Positions 42,157 through 52,790 are shown, counted from the first letter of the stretch. The stretch is DNA of 64,000 nucleotides from Pythium myriotylum (GCA_023091665.1 JALJCQ010000001.1:1116001-1180000), one strand, 5' to 3'. A program made the numbers and translations. The notes: generated by a model from the letters alone, not told the origin.

Positions 42157-43087
42157 ATGAAGCTTCTCGCGCAGCGCTCGCTCCGCCTCCCACTGCTGCG
42201 CCAGTGCCGCGCGTTCAACGCGCCGGCGGCGGCCAAGCAGTTCCAGCTGAAGATGCTCGAGGGCGACAACGCCGGCGTCGCGCTGCTCACGATGGAGCGA
42301 CCGGACGCTCGCAATGCGCTCGGCAAGCAGATGATGATCGAGTTCCGCGCCGCGCTGGACGCCGTGCGGTTCGACACCGATGTGCGCGTGGTCGTGCTGC
42401 AAAGCACAGTGCCGAAGGTGTTCTGTGCGGGTGCTGACTTGAAGGAACGTGCGAAGATGACGCCGCAGGAGGTGAGATTGGCGAAGCGGTGTTTGCCTGA
42501 TGCACAACTAACAACAGATATGATGGACGTCCGACTAGGCCGCTGCAACGGTGTTCGGATTGCGCAGCGCGTTCACCGAGCTCGAACAGCTCCCAATGCC
42601 GACCATCGCCGCTATTGAGGGTGCTGCGCTCGGCGGTGGGCTCGAGATGGCGCTGGCGTGTGATTTCCGGATTGCTGGCGCAAAGGCGCTGCTGGGATGC
42701 CCAGAGACTGGACTCGCTATCATCCCTGGAGCCGGCGGCACTCAGCGTCTTCCCCGGTTAATTGGTGTCTCCAAGGCGAAGGAACTCATCTTCACCAGTC
42801 GTCGTATCGGACCAGACGCCGCTGAAAAGATCGGGCTTGTGGATTACGCTGTTGAAGAAGGTGCTGCGCTTGAACGCGCTCTCGAGTTGGCTCGCGAGAT
42901 CCTCCCGAATGGTCCCATTGGTGTCCGAATGGCCAAGGAGGCAATCTCCAAGGGTATTGAGGTTGACTTGGCGACGGGAATGGCCATTGAGCGTGCGTGC
43001 TACGCTCAAGTTATTCCGACCAAGGACCGCATTGAAGGCTTGACGGCGTTCCGGGAGAAGCGGAAGCCTGTTTACAAGGGCGAGTAA
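42157..43087 (+). CDS. AUH-type enoyl-CoA/methylglutaconyl-CoA hydratase, full length
   Basis: Exons 42157..42471 and 42539..43087 give 287 aa. The N-terminus [20 protein letters not shown] looks like a mitochondrial presequence. Crotonase motifs are [11 protein letters not shown], the oxyanion and first Glu block [11 protein letters not shown], and the second Glu block [20 protein letters not shown]. The C-terminal helices are complete. AUH enzymes hydrate 3-methylglutaconyl-CoA in leucine breakdown and also bind AU-rich RNA in animals. The intron position matches that of the truncated copy at 40090, which supports common origin. It is convergent with hydrolase copy 2, their stops 131 bp apart. 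Confidence 0.92.
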
Positions 43088-43218
43088 GGATCCATCATGG
43101 CTCTCGACTAGCATTTATCCTCAAAATTTGAGGATTGTCATTTAATGACAATGGCATATTGAGCATCAAAACTTCCGTCGCTCTCCACACACACATTCGA
43201 CTTCTCGGTTTCTTGTTA

Positions 43219-44190
43219 TTACAGCTTCGCACTCGGCTGAAACAGCGGGAGTCTGGCCAAATTCTGGAGAATGTGGTCAGCCGAAGTGTCTGGATCTTCT
43301 ACGACCATGGAGTGCGTCGTATTCGGGATGGCTTCACCCATTGAGACCTTGTCCGGGAACTGACTCACAACCTTCTTTGTGCTCTCTGCGTCGAAGAAGA
43401 CTGACTTGGCTGCGTGCTCGATCGTAACTGGACATGCGACGCGAGAGAAGTCGAGCTTAAGCATGCGATGACAGTAGATAGACGCCTCTTGCAGCGGAGT
43501 CGTTGCAAGGACGAAGCGGCCGTCGCCTGTCTTGTGAACACCCTGTTCGAGGAAAGCCGCCGTGCATTCAGGGTTCCAACGACGGTACGCTTTCCCAGTC
43601 TTGAAATGCTCAACGACTTCGTCCCACGTGTTCCTATGGTCAAGCAGATAACGTGAACAACGACTTTAGACGACTTTGCCATCGCATCGATGCACATACC
43701 ATTCACCGGGCCGACTGGCTGTGACGGAGACTAGCATATTCGTAACGGCGTCTGTGTCGTCTTGGTTGGCCTTACCGTGGACGGGCTCGAACGCAATGAT
43801 GCCCTGGAATGTCCCAGGGTTTTCAACTTCGACCTGAATCATCGCCGTCGCCCCCATCGAGTGGCCGATGGCGACGATATTGGTCTTCTCGACGTCGGTA
43901 TCTTTCGCACGAAGCTTCTTAACCTCGTTGCGGAGATCGTCAAGGCCCCAGTTCATCCACACACGCAGCGGGTGGTCGACGCGAGGCTTGCCCTTGTCAC
44001 CGTCGACATACGAGAGCGTCGCGGCGACGCTGTGGTCGCTCTTCTCGCCGTGGAAGCGCCAGTCGAACGAGGCAAACTCACACGGGACACGCTGCAACAG
44101 GGGCGACTTCTTGAGGCGCTTAACGATCGGGTTCCAGCATTCCTTCGTGTAGCTGCCGCCGTGGAGGAAGAGAAGCACCACGCGGCTCAT
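43219..44190 (-). CDS. Alpha/beta hydrolase, copy 2, with PTS1 (AKL)
   Basis: Exons 43700..44190 and 43219..43633 give 301 aa. Motifs are LLFLHGGSYTKE, AIGHSMGAT and NTTHSMVVEDP. The C-terminus LFQPSAKL provides a peroxisomal targeting signal. It shares its single intron position and phase with copies 1 and 3. The Met at 44190 (MSRVVLLFLHGG) is preferred; the open frame reaches 44337. It lies divergent from copy 3, with about 315 bp between the starts. Confidence 0.87.
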
Positions 44191-44504
44191 GGTGTTCGGC
44201 GCCGCAGCGCACTTCAGGTTTTGGCTTGATCTTGCCGGGCGAACGACGATGGGAGACGCGATCCTCCGAACCTTCTGATTGCTCTGATCACGAGAGCAAT
44301 CACCCCACTTGAACTTGGACCAAAAGATTGCAACCACTAGCTTCGAATAGAAGACGCTGACGTGGCGTCATCTTCCAGCATCATCAACTGTCTGCTAAAC
44401 AAGAATCGTGTGACTCGAATGTGTACAGTGGACTCTTAGCGAAAAGAAGGACCTCATTCCCGGAGGACAACCGAAACGTCAGCGATCCCATTGTTGATCC
44501 GACC

Positions 44505-45530
44505 ATGAGCCACTCACCCGCTTCGTCAGCGTCCAAGCGCATCGTGCTGCTTTTCCTCCACGCGGGCAGCTTCAACAAGGAGTGCTGGAAGCCCATCATC
44601 CGTCGCCTGCAGCATGCGCCGCTGCTGCAGCGCGTGCCCTGCGAGATCGCCTCGTTCGACTGGCGCTTCCACGGCGACAAGCGCGATCGCTCGATCGCAC
44701 CGAAGCTTTGGTTTCGCAACGGCGACAAGAAGTCTCCGCGCGTCGACCACCCGCTTGTGCAATGGACGGATTGGGCGCCCAAGGATCTCTTCGAAGAGGT
44801 CAAGAAACTGCGTGAGGACGACTCGAAGCTCTCGCGCCGCACGCACGTTGTCGGCATCGGTCACTCGATTGGGGCGACGTCGCTGATGAAAGTCGAGACC
44901 ACCAACCCAGGCACGTTTGACGGCATCATCGCGTTCGAGCCCGTCTACAACGACGGCTCGATCACGCCCGAGGGGAAGGAGTCTGTCCTCGACATGCTCG
45001 TCGGAGTTACAATTTCGCGAGAAGGGGAATGGTAAGTAGGCGGGTGGTGGAATGACACGTCCAAAACGCATGACTAATGATGTGGGAATACTAGGGACTC
45101 CTGGGACGCAGTTCTGAACCACGTGAAGACAGCTCGCAACTTCCAGCGCTGGCACCCGGAGAGCGTCGAAGCCTTCCTGGAAAATGGAGTGGAGAAAACC
45201 GAAGATGGCAAGCGCTACCGTCTCGTGGTTTCTCCCTTGGCTGAGGGCGCGATCTACAACCACGACTTCCTGACGTTCAGAGCGGAGGACTTTGCCAAGG
45301 CGAATTGTCAGATCGTGGTCGAGCACGCGGAGAAAACGCCCTTCTTCCGTGCAGAGCCTAACCGCGCGATTGCTAAGAAGCTCCCGGGCAAGTTCGTCGT
45401 GGCGGACGTCATCCCGAAAACAACGCACAGTCTCACCCTCGAGGACCCTGAAACGTGTGCTACGCACATTCTCGACAATCTTTCGAAGTTCCCTCTCCTC
45501 CAGGCCGCCTCGGTCGCTTCGAAGCTGTGA
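44505..45530 (+). CDS. Alpha/beta hydrolase, copy 3, with PTS1 (SKL)
   Basis: Exons 44505..45031 and 45095..45530 give 320 aa. Motifs are LLFLHAGSFNKE, GIGHSIGATS and KTTHSLTLEDP. The nucleophile elbow has Ile where copies 1 and 2 have Met. The C-terminus ends in the canonical peroxisomal signal SKL. The start was chosen at MSHSPASSASKR (44505), just before the conserved core. It is likely a peroxisomal lipase or esterase; the substrate is unknown. Confidence 0.88.
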
Positions 45531-45778
45531 GGGATGCCGGAGGAGACAGCGCTGCATTATAGACAATACACATGCATCGAGGCTTCTAGCCATTCCTGCG
45601 ACATGATACCGAGAAATCTTTACCGTAAAAATCATCAAGCCGTTATGTCGGCTTTCTGAAGTAGCGTTATTACGACAAGGTTTTGAGGTTTTTCGTGGGA
45701 AGCATTGACTGGTCCTGATGACAGTGAGGTGTTGGGGACTGGACCTGCCCACAAGCCATTCGGTATCAAGCAATAGTC

Positions 45779-46396
45779 ATGGGTGCCTACAAGTATCTCG
45801 AGGAACTGTGGAAGCGCAAGCAGTCGGATGCCCTCCGCTTCTTGCTGCGTGTGCGCGCGTGGGAGTACCGCCAGCTCCCGGTCGTGCACCGCCTGACGCA
45901 GCCGACGCGTCTCGACAAGGCCCGCCGTCTCGGCTACAAGGCCAAGCAGGGCTACGTCGTCGTCCGCGCCGCCGTGCGTCGTGGTGGCCGTAAGCGCCAG
46001 AACGCCAAGGGTATCGTGTACGGTAAGCCGAGCCACCAGGGTATCAACCAGCTCAAGTCGGAGCGCAACCTCCGCTCGGTTGCCGAGGAGCGTGTCGGCC
46101 GCAAGTTCACCAACCTCCGCGTGCTCAACTCGTACTGGGTCAACCAGGACGCGACCTACAAGTACTTCGAGGTCATCCTTGTGGACTACTCGCACAAGGC
46201 CATCCGCCGCGACCCGCGCATCAACTGGATCGTCAACCCGGTGCACAAGCACCGCGAGCTCCGTGGCCTCACCTCGGCCGGTCGCCAGGGCCGTGGTCTC
46301 CGCAAGCGTGGACACCGCGCCAACAAGATCATCGGTGGCTCGCACCGTGGCAACTGGAAGCGTCGCAACACGATCTCGCTCCGCCGCTACAGATAA
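45779..46396 (+). CDS. RPL15: 60S ribosomal protein eL15
   Basis: This is 205 aa, intronless and full length. The N-terminus [17 protein letters not shown] and the C-terminal [16 protein letters not shown] are diagnostic of eL15. The protein is highly basic and sits in the core of the large ribosomal subunit. Codon use is strongly biased to GC-ending codons, as expected for a highly expressed gene. Confidence 0.98.
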   Translation: MGAYKYLEELWKRKQSDALRFLLRVRAWEYRQLPVVHRLTQPTRLDKARRLGYKAKQGYVVVRAAVRRGGRKRQNAKGIVYGKPSHQGINQLKSERNLRSVAEERVGRKFTNLRVLNSYWVNQDATYKYFEVILVDYSHKAIRRDPRINWIVNPVHKHRELRGLTSAGRQGRGLRKRGHRANKIIGGSHRGNWKRRNTISLRRYR

Positions 46397-46752
46397 GCGG
46401 TGTCTCTGGGATCGACCGCTGCACAAGCTCCTCTCACTTGCAAGTGGTTTGCACACATGGCTGTCGCTGCGGAGCTGCTCACTCGTGTGGTTTCGTGGGT
46501 CGTGGGATCTTGGAATTTCAAGCTCTTCTCTCTAGTAGTGTAGCGCTCATTCTCGGTCAATCCAACGTTCTGCGTGCCTCTTGACGAGCCGCATCCGCTC
46601 CTTCTCATCTTGCCACCTCTCTTGTTACTGCCATGTTGACTGAAATACTTGATGCGCCCGAACCACAGCACTTCTCACTGTGACCTGCTACGTTAAGTAC
46701 GGTTTTGCTTCCGACTTGAAACTTTTTCGGGCAAAGAGCAATTGGCGCCAAC
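46397..46752. other. Intergenic region between eL15 and PP2C
   Basis: No gene is seen. The last bases before the PP2C start hold an E2F-like palindrome. Confidence 0.4.
46742..46751. promoter_or_regulatory. E2F-like palindrome directly before the PP2C start
   Basis: TTGGCGCCAA is identical to the core of the element at HAUS1. It ends one base before the proposed ATG at 46753, so if that start is right it lies in the 5' UTR or core promoter. Confidence 0.35.
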
Positions 46753-48044
46753 ATGACGGAGGAGGGGCTGACGGATCTCAACTGCTGCCGATGCGTGAGC
46801 TACTGCGAGGAAATGGTGCGGCCGCCGTCGTTGGAGGCGGTTGCGCGCGCCTGACAGTCGTGGTGCGAGGCCGATAGAACCCTGACAAGCGGAAGACGAT
46901 GGAGGACACTGTGCGCATCGTGGACGGATTCATGGGCCGCAAAGAGAATGGATTCTTCGCCATTTACGACGGCCACGGAGGTGCGGAGCAATGGGATCAC
47001 CAAAGAATCAGCAAGTGCAAACCAATTTGCTTGGCTAGGTCGAGACGTGTCTTTGTATCTACAGAAAAACCTGCACGAGAACATTGCGACCGAGCTAGCG
47101 ATGGAAGACGGACGGACTCTTGAGCAGCGCATTGAAAGGTGTGTTGGAGACATTGGTCCCAGCTGGGAGAGCGTTGCTCATATCGATATGCAACTTTGCA
47201 GTGCGTACCTTATTACGGACTTGGAGTGTAGTCAGTCGTGTCCGGACGGCATCGGTTCGACTGCAGTGACGGCCTTCACGCTCACTGAGTCGGAAAAGAC
47301 GACGCTATACGTTGCAAATGTTGGTGACAGGTACGATGCCATCAGTAACCGGTCTGAGTGTTTGATTTTTGCTGCGTTCTGATAATTTTCATCACTACAG
47401 CCGAGCTGTCGTTTGCCACAACGGGCGTGCACTCCGCCTGTCGAAAGACCACAAGGCCGAAGACCCTGATGAAATCGCTCGAGTTGTTGCGAACGGTGGC
47501 TTCTTGTACGAGAACCGTGTATGCGGAGTGCTCGCGGTGTCAAGGTACGCTGTTTCTGTTTCTCGAAGTCCATTTTTTAGGGGTTGGTCGAACTGAATCA
47601 TTGATCTAGGAGCTTTGGTGACCAAGCACTTAAACAGACAGTCTGTGCACGCCCCACCGTCACTTCGACAAGGTCTGGCTTTCGGTGTATCGAGTGCCTG
47701 AGCATTGAAGCTGATCATGATTTATGTGCTGTAGCTTGGCATCACCTCGCGAGTATCCATTTCTGATCCTTGCGTGTGATGGTGTGTGGGACGAGCTCTC
47801 TGACCAAGAGGCTGTCGACATGGTACTTGAATTGTCCCCACGCGACCATCCGAGGGCGGCATCACTCATAGTCATGGAAGCGAAGCGAAGAAAAACTTGC
47901 GACAACATAACGTGTATCGTAGTCTTTTTCGACGATAGGAAGTACGACTTTATTGTATCAGCACACACAAGCTCACCAACTGACACGATGTACTCATTAC
48001 ACACAGACAGGAATAAGGACCATCGAACTCTGCCCACCAGTTGA
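46753..48044 (+). CDS. PP2C-type Ser/Thr protein phosphatase
   Basis: Exons 2-7 are firm: 46890..46980, 47039..47138, 47202..47330, 47401..47544, 47610..47672 and 47735..48044. Joined, they give the PP2C motifs in order: [26 protein letters not shown] with the metal-binding Asp, [55 protein letters not shown] and [11 protein letters not shown]. Exon 1 probably starts at 46753 ([12 protein letters not shown]), but its donor is unresolved. The domain is a metal-dependent phosphatase of cytosol or nucleus. The tail after the domain (about 35 residues) is not conserved and may include a missed intron. The stop is 28 bp from the stop of the convergent repeat-protein gene. Confidence 0.85.
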
Positions 48045-48072
48045 ACCGGTGGACACCATCCTTCTGTCGGAT

Positions 48073-49176
48073 TTACACGCAGAGCTTGTGCTTGTTCTTC
48101 TTCGGGCCCGTGCTGGCTGGGGTCACGGCTGGCGTCTCGTTGCCCGCACCACCCTTAGGAGTCGACTTAGCTGGTGTCGGGGCAGGACCTGGAACAACGC
48201 CCGGCTTGGTGACCGCAGGCGTTGGCGATGGTCCGTTGTTCCCAGAGCCCGGAGAAGTTGGCTTCGTCACCGCTGGTGTTGGCGATGGGCCTTGGACTGG
48301 CTTGGTCACAGCAGGAGTCGGCGCCGGAGCAGGTCCAGTCGGCTTAGTCACTGCTGGTGTGGGAGCTGGGGCTGGAGGAGTTGGCTTCGTCACAGACGGA
48401 GTTGGAGCAGGAGGCGGTGGTGACGGCTTCGTCACAGCCGGAGTTGGTGCCGGAGTCACTACTGGTGTCTGAGCCGGCGGAGTCGGAGTGGTAGCAGCAG
48501 GGGTTGGTGCTGGGGGCTTGTCTCCCGTCGGTGGCGCTGAAGTCGGAGGCGCAGGCGTAGGAGCTGGGGTGGGAGCTGGCGTCGGGGCTGGTGTTGGAGC
48601 AGGCGTAGGCGCTGGCGTGGGCGCTGGCGTCGGTGCTGGCGTGGGAGCCGGCGTTGGGGCCGGCGTTGGTGCAGGCGTTGGAGCTGGTGTAGGCGCTGGC
48701 GTTGGTGCAGGCGTCGGAGCCGGGGTTGGTGCCGGTGTAGGCGCTGGCGTCGGAGCTGGCGTCGGGGCTGGCGTTGGCGCTGGTGTCGGGGCTGGTGTTG
48801 GAGCCGGGGTTGGTGGAGTTGGTGGGCGTGTGTTTTGCGAAGGTGGCACCTGCGGAGGCGTGAACTGGTTCGGCACATTGGCGAAGTTGGTAGATGAGTC
48901 CACCACGGGGTTGAAGTTCTGCGTCGGCACGTCCCGGTTTGGCGGCGCCTGTGGCTTGAAGCCGTTGGCGGTTGCCGGGACCGCAGGAAGCGGAACGGGC
49001 TTGTTGTCTCCGCCTCCGTAGGCACCGCCGCCGAAGCCGAAGCTAGGGTTCACGCCGCCATTGTTGTAACCACCATTGTTCTGTAGAGCGCCGAAGCCAC
49101 CATACGTGGCTTCAATCTGCGCAGCGCATGCCGCGATGAGCGCTGCAACGCAAACGGTCTTGTTCACGAATACCAT
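48073..49176 (-). CDS. Secreted Pro/Thr-rich repeat protein (PTPA repeats)
   Basis: This is 367 aa from the Met at 49176, which starts a signal peptide ([19 protein letters not shown]). A Gly/Asn/Tyr-rich segment and a spacer with [10 protein letters not shown] are followed by about 22 tandem PTPA units (48555..48815) and then longer [11 protein letters not shown] units to near the C-terminus, which is short and basic ([11 protein letters not shown]). The composition suits a heavily O-glycosylated cell-wall or extracellular protein of oomycetes. There is no enzymatic domain. The open frame extends to 49329, but the signal peptide marks the start. Confidence 0.8.
   Translation of the reverse strand: MVFVNKTVCVAALIAACAAQIEATYGGFGALQNNGGYNNGGVNPSFGFGGGAYGGGDNKPVPLPAVPATANGFKPQAPPNRDVPTQNFNPVVDSSTNFANVPNQFTPPQVPPSQNTRPPTPPTPAPTPAPTPAPTPAPTPAPTPAPTPAPTPAPTPAPTPAPTPAPTPAPTPAPTPAPTPAPTPAPTPAPTPAPTPAPTPAPTPAPTPAPPTSAPPTGDKPPAPTPAATTPTPPAQTPVVTPAPTPAVTKPSPPPPAPTPSVTKPTPPAPAPTPAVTKPTGPAPAPTPAVTKPVQGPSPTPAVTKPTSPGSGNNGPSPTPAVTKPGVVPGPAPTPAKSTPKGGAGNETPAVTPASTGPKKNKHKLCV
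48555..48815. repeat. 12-bp minisatellite encoding PTPA
   Basis: About 22 near-identical 12-base units (plus strand GCTGGCGTCGGT and variants) lie inside the secreted protein gene. Third-position variants show the array is not freshly expanded. Length polymorphism is expected. Confidence 0.9.
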
Positions 49177-49825
49177 TGTCCGTGGGCCGAGGAAGTCGCT
49201 GCTGGGAGCTAAATTGGAGAATGACAAGCCGCCAGGCACTGTGGCAGCGCGTGACGATGATGGGTGAAGAGCTACTGGTTTGCGCAGAGACCTCGGCAGC
49301 GATCCACCCGCGAGAGAAGAACCTGACATCCTGCCATACGAGCCAGGCTCAAGGTTCCGTGAGTCTGGATGGTGACCACCCTCAGGTCCGTAATCAATCG
49401 AGGTGGCTGAGTCGAGAGAGGCCGGTCACCGTAAAGACGCTGCGCGGCCAGTCGAATGGAAGCGTCATGGTGCGTCCACCGCCTGTGAGTCGAGACGGCA
49501 TGTGGCGAGATCAATTGGGGCAACCGACCAATGCGAGAAAGGCGGCGCCAGCTGGGCAGATGACGAGGCGATGGCGGCCAGTCACCAAGTCACGCGCAGC
49601 TCTGGATATCGCTGCAGGCCTGTGCTTGGATCCAGACTGCTTCAACGAAGACCGCCGTCGAGCAAGAGGCCTCTACACGCGAGACCCACTTCCATCGAGC
49701 CGGCTGGAGGACGACTAATTTGAGACCGGATACTCGGTACCACCCAGGTCAGAAGGTTCCATTGATGTGGCACATGGTACCATCCACTCAGCGATTGGTC
49801 AAATTATGTTTGTAATTATAGCCAA
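49177..49825. other. Divergent intergenic region
   Basis: It lies between the secreted-repeat gene (-) and the FAD synthase gene (+). Frames of 60-180 codons exist but look like shadows, without domains. A CCAAT-type pair (ATTGG near 49795, CCAAT near 49822) lies close to the FAD synthase start. Confidence 0.35.
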
Positions 49826-50896
49826 TTGATGGGAAGTCTATTTTGGAAATTCCAGAAACAAGTCGCCGTGGCAAAGGCAACGTCATCAACTGCGAGGAGC
49901 TCCAGGAGACCCGACGTGGCCCACATCGTATCCACGGAACGGGACGAAACGCGCGAAGCATCGCAAGACATGACGACTCAGAACGGAATCCACTCGGCGC
50001 TGCGGAAGTTTGATGCGTTCTTCGCGGCCAGCGACGTAGAAACGCGCTGTCGGCTCCAGAAGGCCCTGGATGTGATCCACCGCGCAATCGACATCTTCGG
50101 GCTCGGGGGAGTTTGTTTCAGCTTCAATGGCGGCAAGGACTCCACGGTCGTCCTGCATCTGCTGCGCATCGTGGTCGCCAAGCGCGTGCTCGAAGAGGAG
50201 AAGCTTGCTGGCCTCGCAAAACAGCAGGCGACTCACACCACGACGGTCACGTCGCCGCGCCAAAGTTTCTTGAGCTTGGACTTGCTCACTCCGGAGGAAC
50301 TCGAAACTCGTGTGGCCACAGCCATTGCAAAATTGCCCGTGATGTACTTCGACTCCCACGACCAGTTTCCGGAAGTGCGCGAGTTCATCGAAGTTTGTAT
50401 CCAAAAGTACGTAGCTGGCTTCCTTCTGGTGCTCTTAGGTATCCCACGCTCATTCTTGCATTCCAATAGGTTTGGGCTCAAATGTCACGTATACAAGTGC
50501 TCCTTCGTAGAGGGCGTCAAGGATATGCTCGAAAAGCTGCAGATTAAAGGAATTTATATGGGCGTTCGCGGTGGCGATCCTCACACGGAGAACATGGAGC
50601 ACTTCGACCCCAGTACACCAGGTTGGCCGGCATTCTTGCGCGTGAACCCGATTCTCAAGTGGACTTACGGGGATGTTTGGGATTTCCTGCGCCACTGCGA
50701 CTTGGAGTACTGCGGCCTCTACGACCACGGATACACATCGCTAGGCAATATTTTCGATACCGTGCAAAACCCTGCACTTTGGGTAAAAGGAGAAAATGGA
50801 GAAGAAGGCCATTATCTCCCTGCGTATGCGCTCAAAGACGGGTTGTCCGAGCGTTGCGGACGACAGAAGCGAGCTCATACAACATCGAAGCAGTAG
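49826..50896 (+). CDS. FAD synthase (PAPS reductase-like FMN adenylyltransferase)
   Basis: Exons 49826..50406 and 50470..50896 give 335 aa. The 63-nt intron has no stop and keeps frame, so it is easily missed. The PP-loop-like GVCFSFNGGKDSTVVLHL, then MYFDSHDQFPE, GIYMGVRGGDP and NPILKWTYGDVWDFLR are the signatures of eukaryotic FAD synthases of the Fad1/FLAD1 PAPS-reductase type. It transfers AMP from ATP to FMN. The animal molybdopterin-binding domain is absent, as in yeast Fad1. The Met at 49970 (MTTQNGIHSALRKF) is an alternative start that would drop a polar leader. Confidence 0.9.
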   Translation: MMGSLFWKFQKQVAVAKATSSTARSSRRPDVAHIVSTERDETREASQDMTTQNGIHSALRKFDAFFAASDVETRCRLQKALDVIHRAIDIFGLGGVCFSFNGGKDSTVVLHLLRIVVAKRVLEEEKLAGLAKQQATHTTTVTSPRQSFLSLDLLTPEELETRVATAIAKLPVMYFDSHDQFPEVREFIEVCIQKYVAGFLLVLLGIPRSFLHSNRFGLKCHVYKCSFVEGVKDMLEKLQIKGIYMGVRGGDPHTENMEHFDPSTPGWPAFLRVNPILKWTYGDVWDFLRHCDLEYCGLYDHGYTSLGNIFDTVQNPALWVKGENGEEGHYLPAYALKDGLSERCGRQKRAHTTSKQ

Positions 50897-50985
50897 CTCG
50901 CCTCACGTCTGCTCCGTCTTACCGGTATGTTGAGGGTAAGAGTAGTTCATGATCAATATAGACTGTTACACTGAACTTTTCCTGG

Positions 50986-52121
50986 TCACGATCGATCCCG
51001 TGAATACGATCTTCGTCGTGGGGAGTCTCGATCTCGGCGACGTCTGCCACGGGAGTGCGATCGTGAACGAGATCGTGTCCTTGGTTGTAGACGAGATCGC
51101 GACCGAGAGCGTGAGCGGTCTCGTGAATCTCGAACTGAGCGTCTGCCACGGCCACGAGAGACCGAACGCGATCGGCGATCATCATGTCGAGAACGAAAGC
51201 GGGAGACTGAAGGCGATCTCGACGGGGAGGGCGAGTGTCTACGTGGACTACGTTTTTTGTCGAGTCGTTCTAAACTGCGCCCGCGTTCTCCCCGACGATG
51301 GTCGTAGTCGTCATCACTGTCACTACTATCGCTCCGATGCCGTTTCTCCCGCTTTTTCTCTTTCCTCTTCTCCTTCTTGGCCTTCTTTTCCTTCTTCTTC
51401 TGCTTCTTCAAAGCCTTTCTCAGTGCTCGTTCCTCCTTCTCGGTGCGAGGCTGACGATCCGATCCACCACCAGCACTTCCGCGCAGTGCATAGATGTCGT
51501 CTTCTTCACGACCAGCTGCAATGTTCTCTTCATATTTTTGTGCAAGTGTCTTCTTTGGTCCAGTTGAGAACTCATACGGCACAGGAGCCGCGCCGAGCCC
51601 CTCAACGCGCTCGCCGTCGAGTCCGTCTCGATCGGAGGCGCCTCTCTTGAGCAGCTCCTTCACTTCAGACGCATCGAGCTGACCAGCGGGCTCAGCTCGC
51701 TTCTTGGGCGCGATTCCGCTGTCCCGAGAAACAGACCACACGTCAGCTAGGTGGCTTTTCACGAGAAGTGGGGGCAAAAATCGCGACACCTACAGAGCCT
51801 GGTCCATGAGTTCCCGGTCGCGCTGCTTGGCGAGCGCGATCTCTTCCTTCAGCGCCGCTGCGCGGTCGTCTTTGTTGAGCTTGGTGTACCACGTGAGGTC
51901 TTTGCCCTTCTGCCATCTCCCCACGGGAGCCTGGAGCGAGTGGCCCAGGTAGTTTTCTCGGTACTTGTCGTTCTTGACGTCCTCCCATTTGAACTCTACA
52001 CCGTCAGATGAGACCGTCAGCACTCGGCACACGCGACGAAACAGGCGCGCAGACGTCTCCACGTACGGTCGGCGCCGCCGCGCGTGCCTCCTTGGCGGTA
52101 GTTGGTCGGCCCGAAGCTCAT
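50986..52121 (-). CDS. MMTAG2/C1orf35-like protein with RS-rich tail
   Basis: Exons 52067..52121, 51794..51995 and 50986..51718 give 329 aa. Joining exons 1 and 2 yields MSFGPTNYRQGGTRGG and then QFKWEDVKNDKYRENYLGHS and APVGRWQKGKDLTWYTK, an almost exact match to the conserved N-terminus of the family (FKWEDVKTDKHRENYLG; APVGRWQKGKDLTWYAK). A Lys-rich helix follows, then a long Arg/Ser-rich tail (RSRSRSR runs) typical of splicing-related nuclear proteins. The molecular function is unknown; nuclear and RNA-linked is inferred from the RS domain. Confidence 0.8.
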
Positions 52122-52270
52122 CTCGGCCGAGTCAAATGCAAACTAGGACGTTTCCTATTTAACAATCTTGTATATGCCTAGTGTAGTGTGTCCCCCACTA
52201 TACAAGGCAGACGAAGTGAGTCCAAAAAACGAAGGAAACCGAGTCTCCAGAAGAGCGGATCCTTGAGAGC

Positions 52271-52790
52271 ATGAAGAGCGACGGCGCGAACGGCGCGCGC
52301 AAGAACGGCGTGCCGTCGGCCGTAGCGCCGTCCGGACTGCCGGCCAGCGGCGGCATCTTCGCGGGCGCGGCCTCGAGCGGCAACGGCGCGCTGGGCCCGC
52401 TGAACAACTACAGCACTTTCCAGGGCTCGGACCCGGTGAGACCCGAGCTGACTGGTGGCGCGCTAGGAGTCGCCGTTTGACGGGTGCGTTTTGTAGAGCG
52501 TCCAGTCGCTGCTGCGAGCGTCGGACCGCATCGAGCAGTCGAAGAAAGTGATCGCCGAGTCGGAGGACGTCGCGCGCCACGTCATGGTGGATCTCGAGCT
52601 CCAGCGGTCGCAGCTGCAGGACATGAAAGGTATGGTCCACGAGACGACGAGCATGACGAGCGAGGTCAAGACGCTGCTGCAGAAGATCGCCGACCGCTCG
52701 TACCGCCGAAAAGTGTTCTTGTGGTTCATCATCGTCTGCCTCGCGATCACCGACATTACTGTGTTTTATCTATTGTTCATCCGGCGCTAG
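52271..52790 (+). CDS. Minimal Qb-SNARE, Vti1-like
   Basis: Exons 52271..52435 and 52497..52790 give 152 aa. Exon 1 encodes a 55-residue Gly/Ala/Ser-rich N-terminus. Exon 2 has a full SNARE helix (SLLRASDRIEQSKKVIAESE, with the zero-layer Gln likely in VDLELQRSQL), a short basic linker (SYRRK) and a C-terminal membrane anchor (VFLWFIIVCLAITDITVFYL). It resembles the C-terminal half of Vti1, but the N-terminal Habc bundle is missing. It is likely a Golgi/endosome membrane-fusion protein. The start at 52271 gives the only open leader. Confidence 0.7.

Noticed and set aside
44526..45773. 415-codon minus-strand frame
   Set aside because: It is antisense to hydrolase copy 3, spans its intron and shows no family motif.
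48555..48815. CRISPR-like regular repeat
   Set aside because: The units are contiguous 12-mers without spacers, inside a eukaryotic coding frame.
48488..49021. Gly/Ala/Val repeat protein on the plus strand (elastin-like)
   Set aside because: It is only the reverse reading of the PTPA repeat; the minus frame has the signal peptide and full length.
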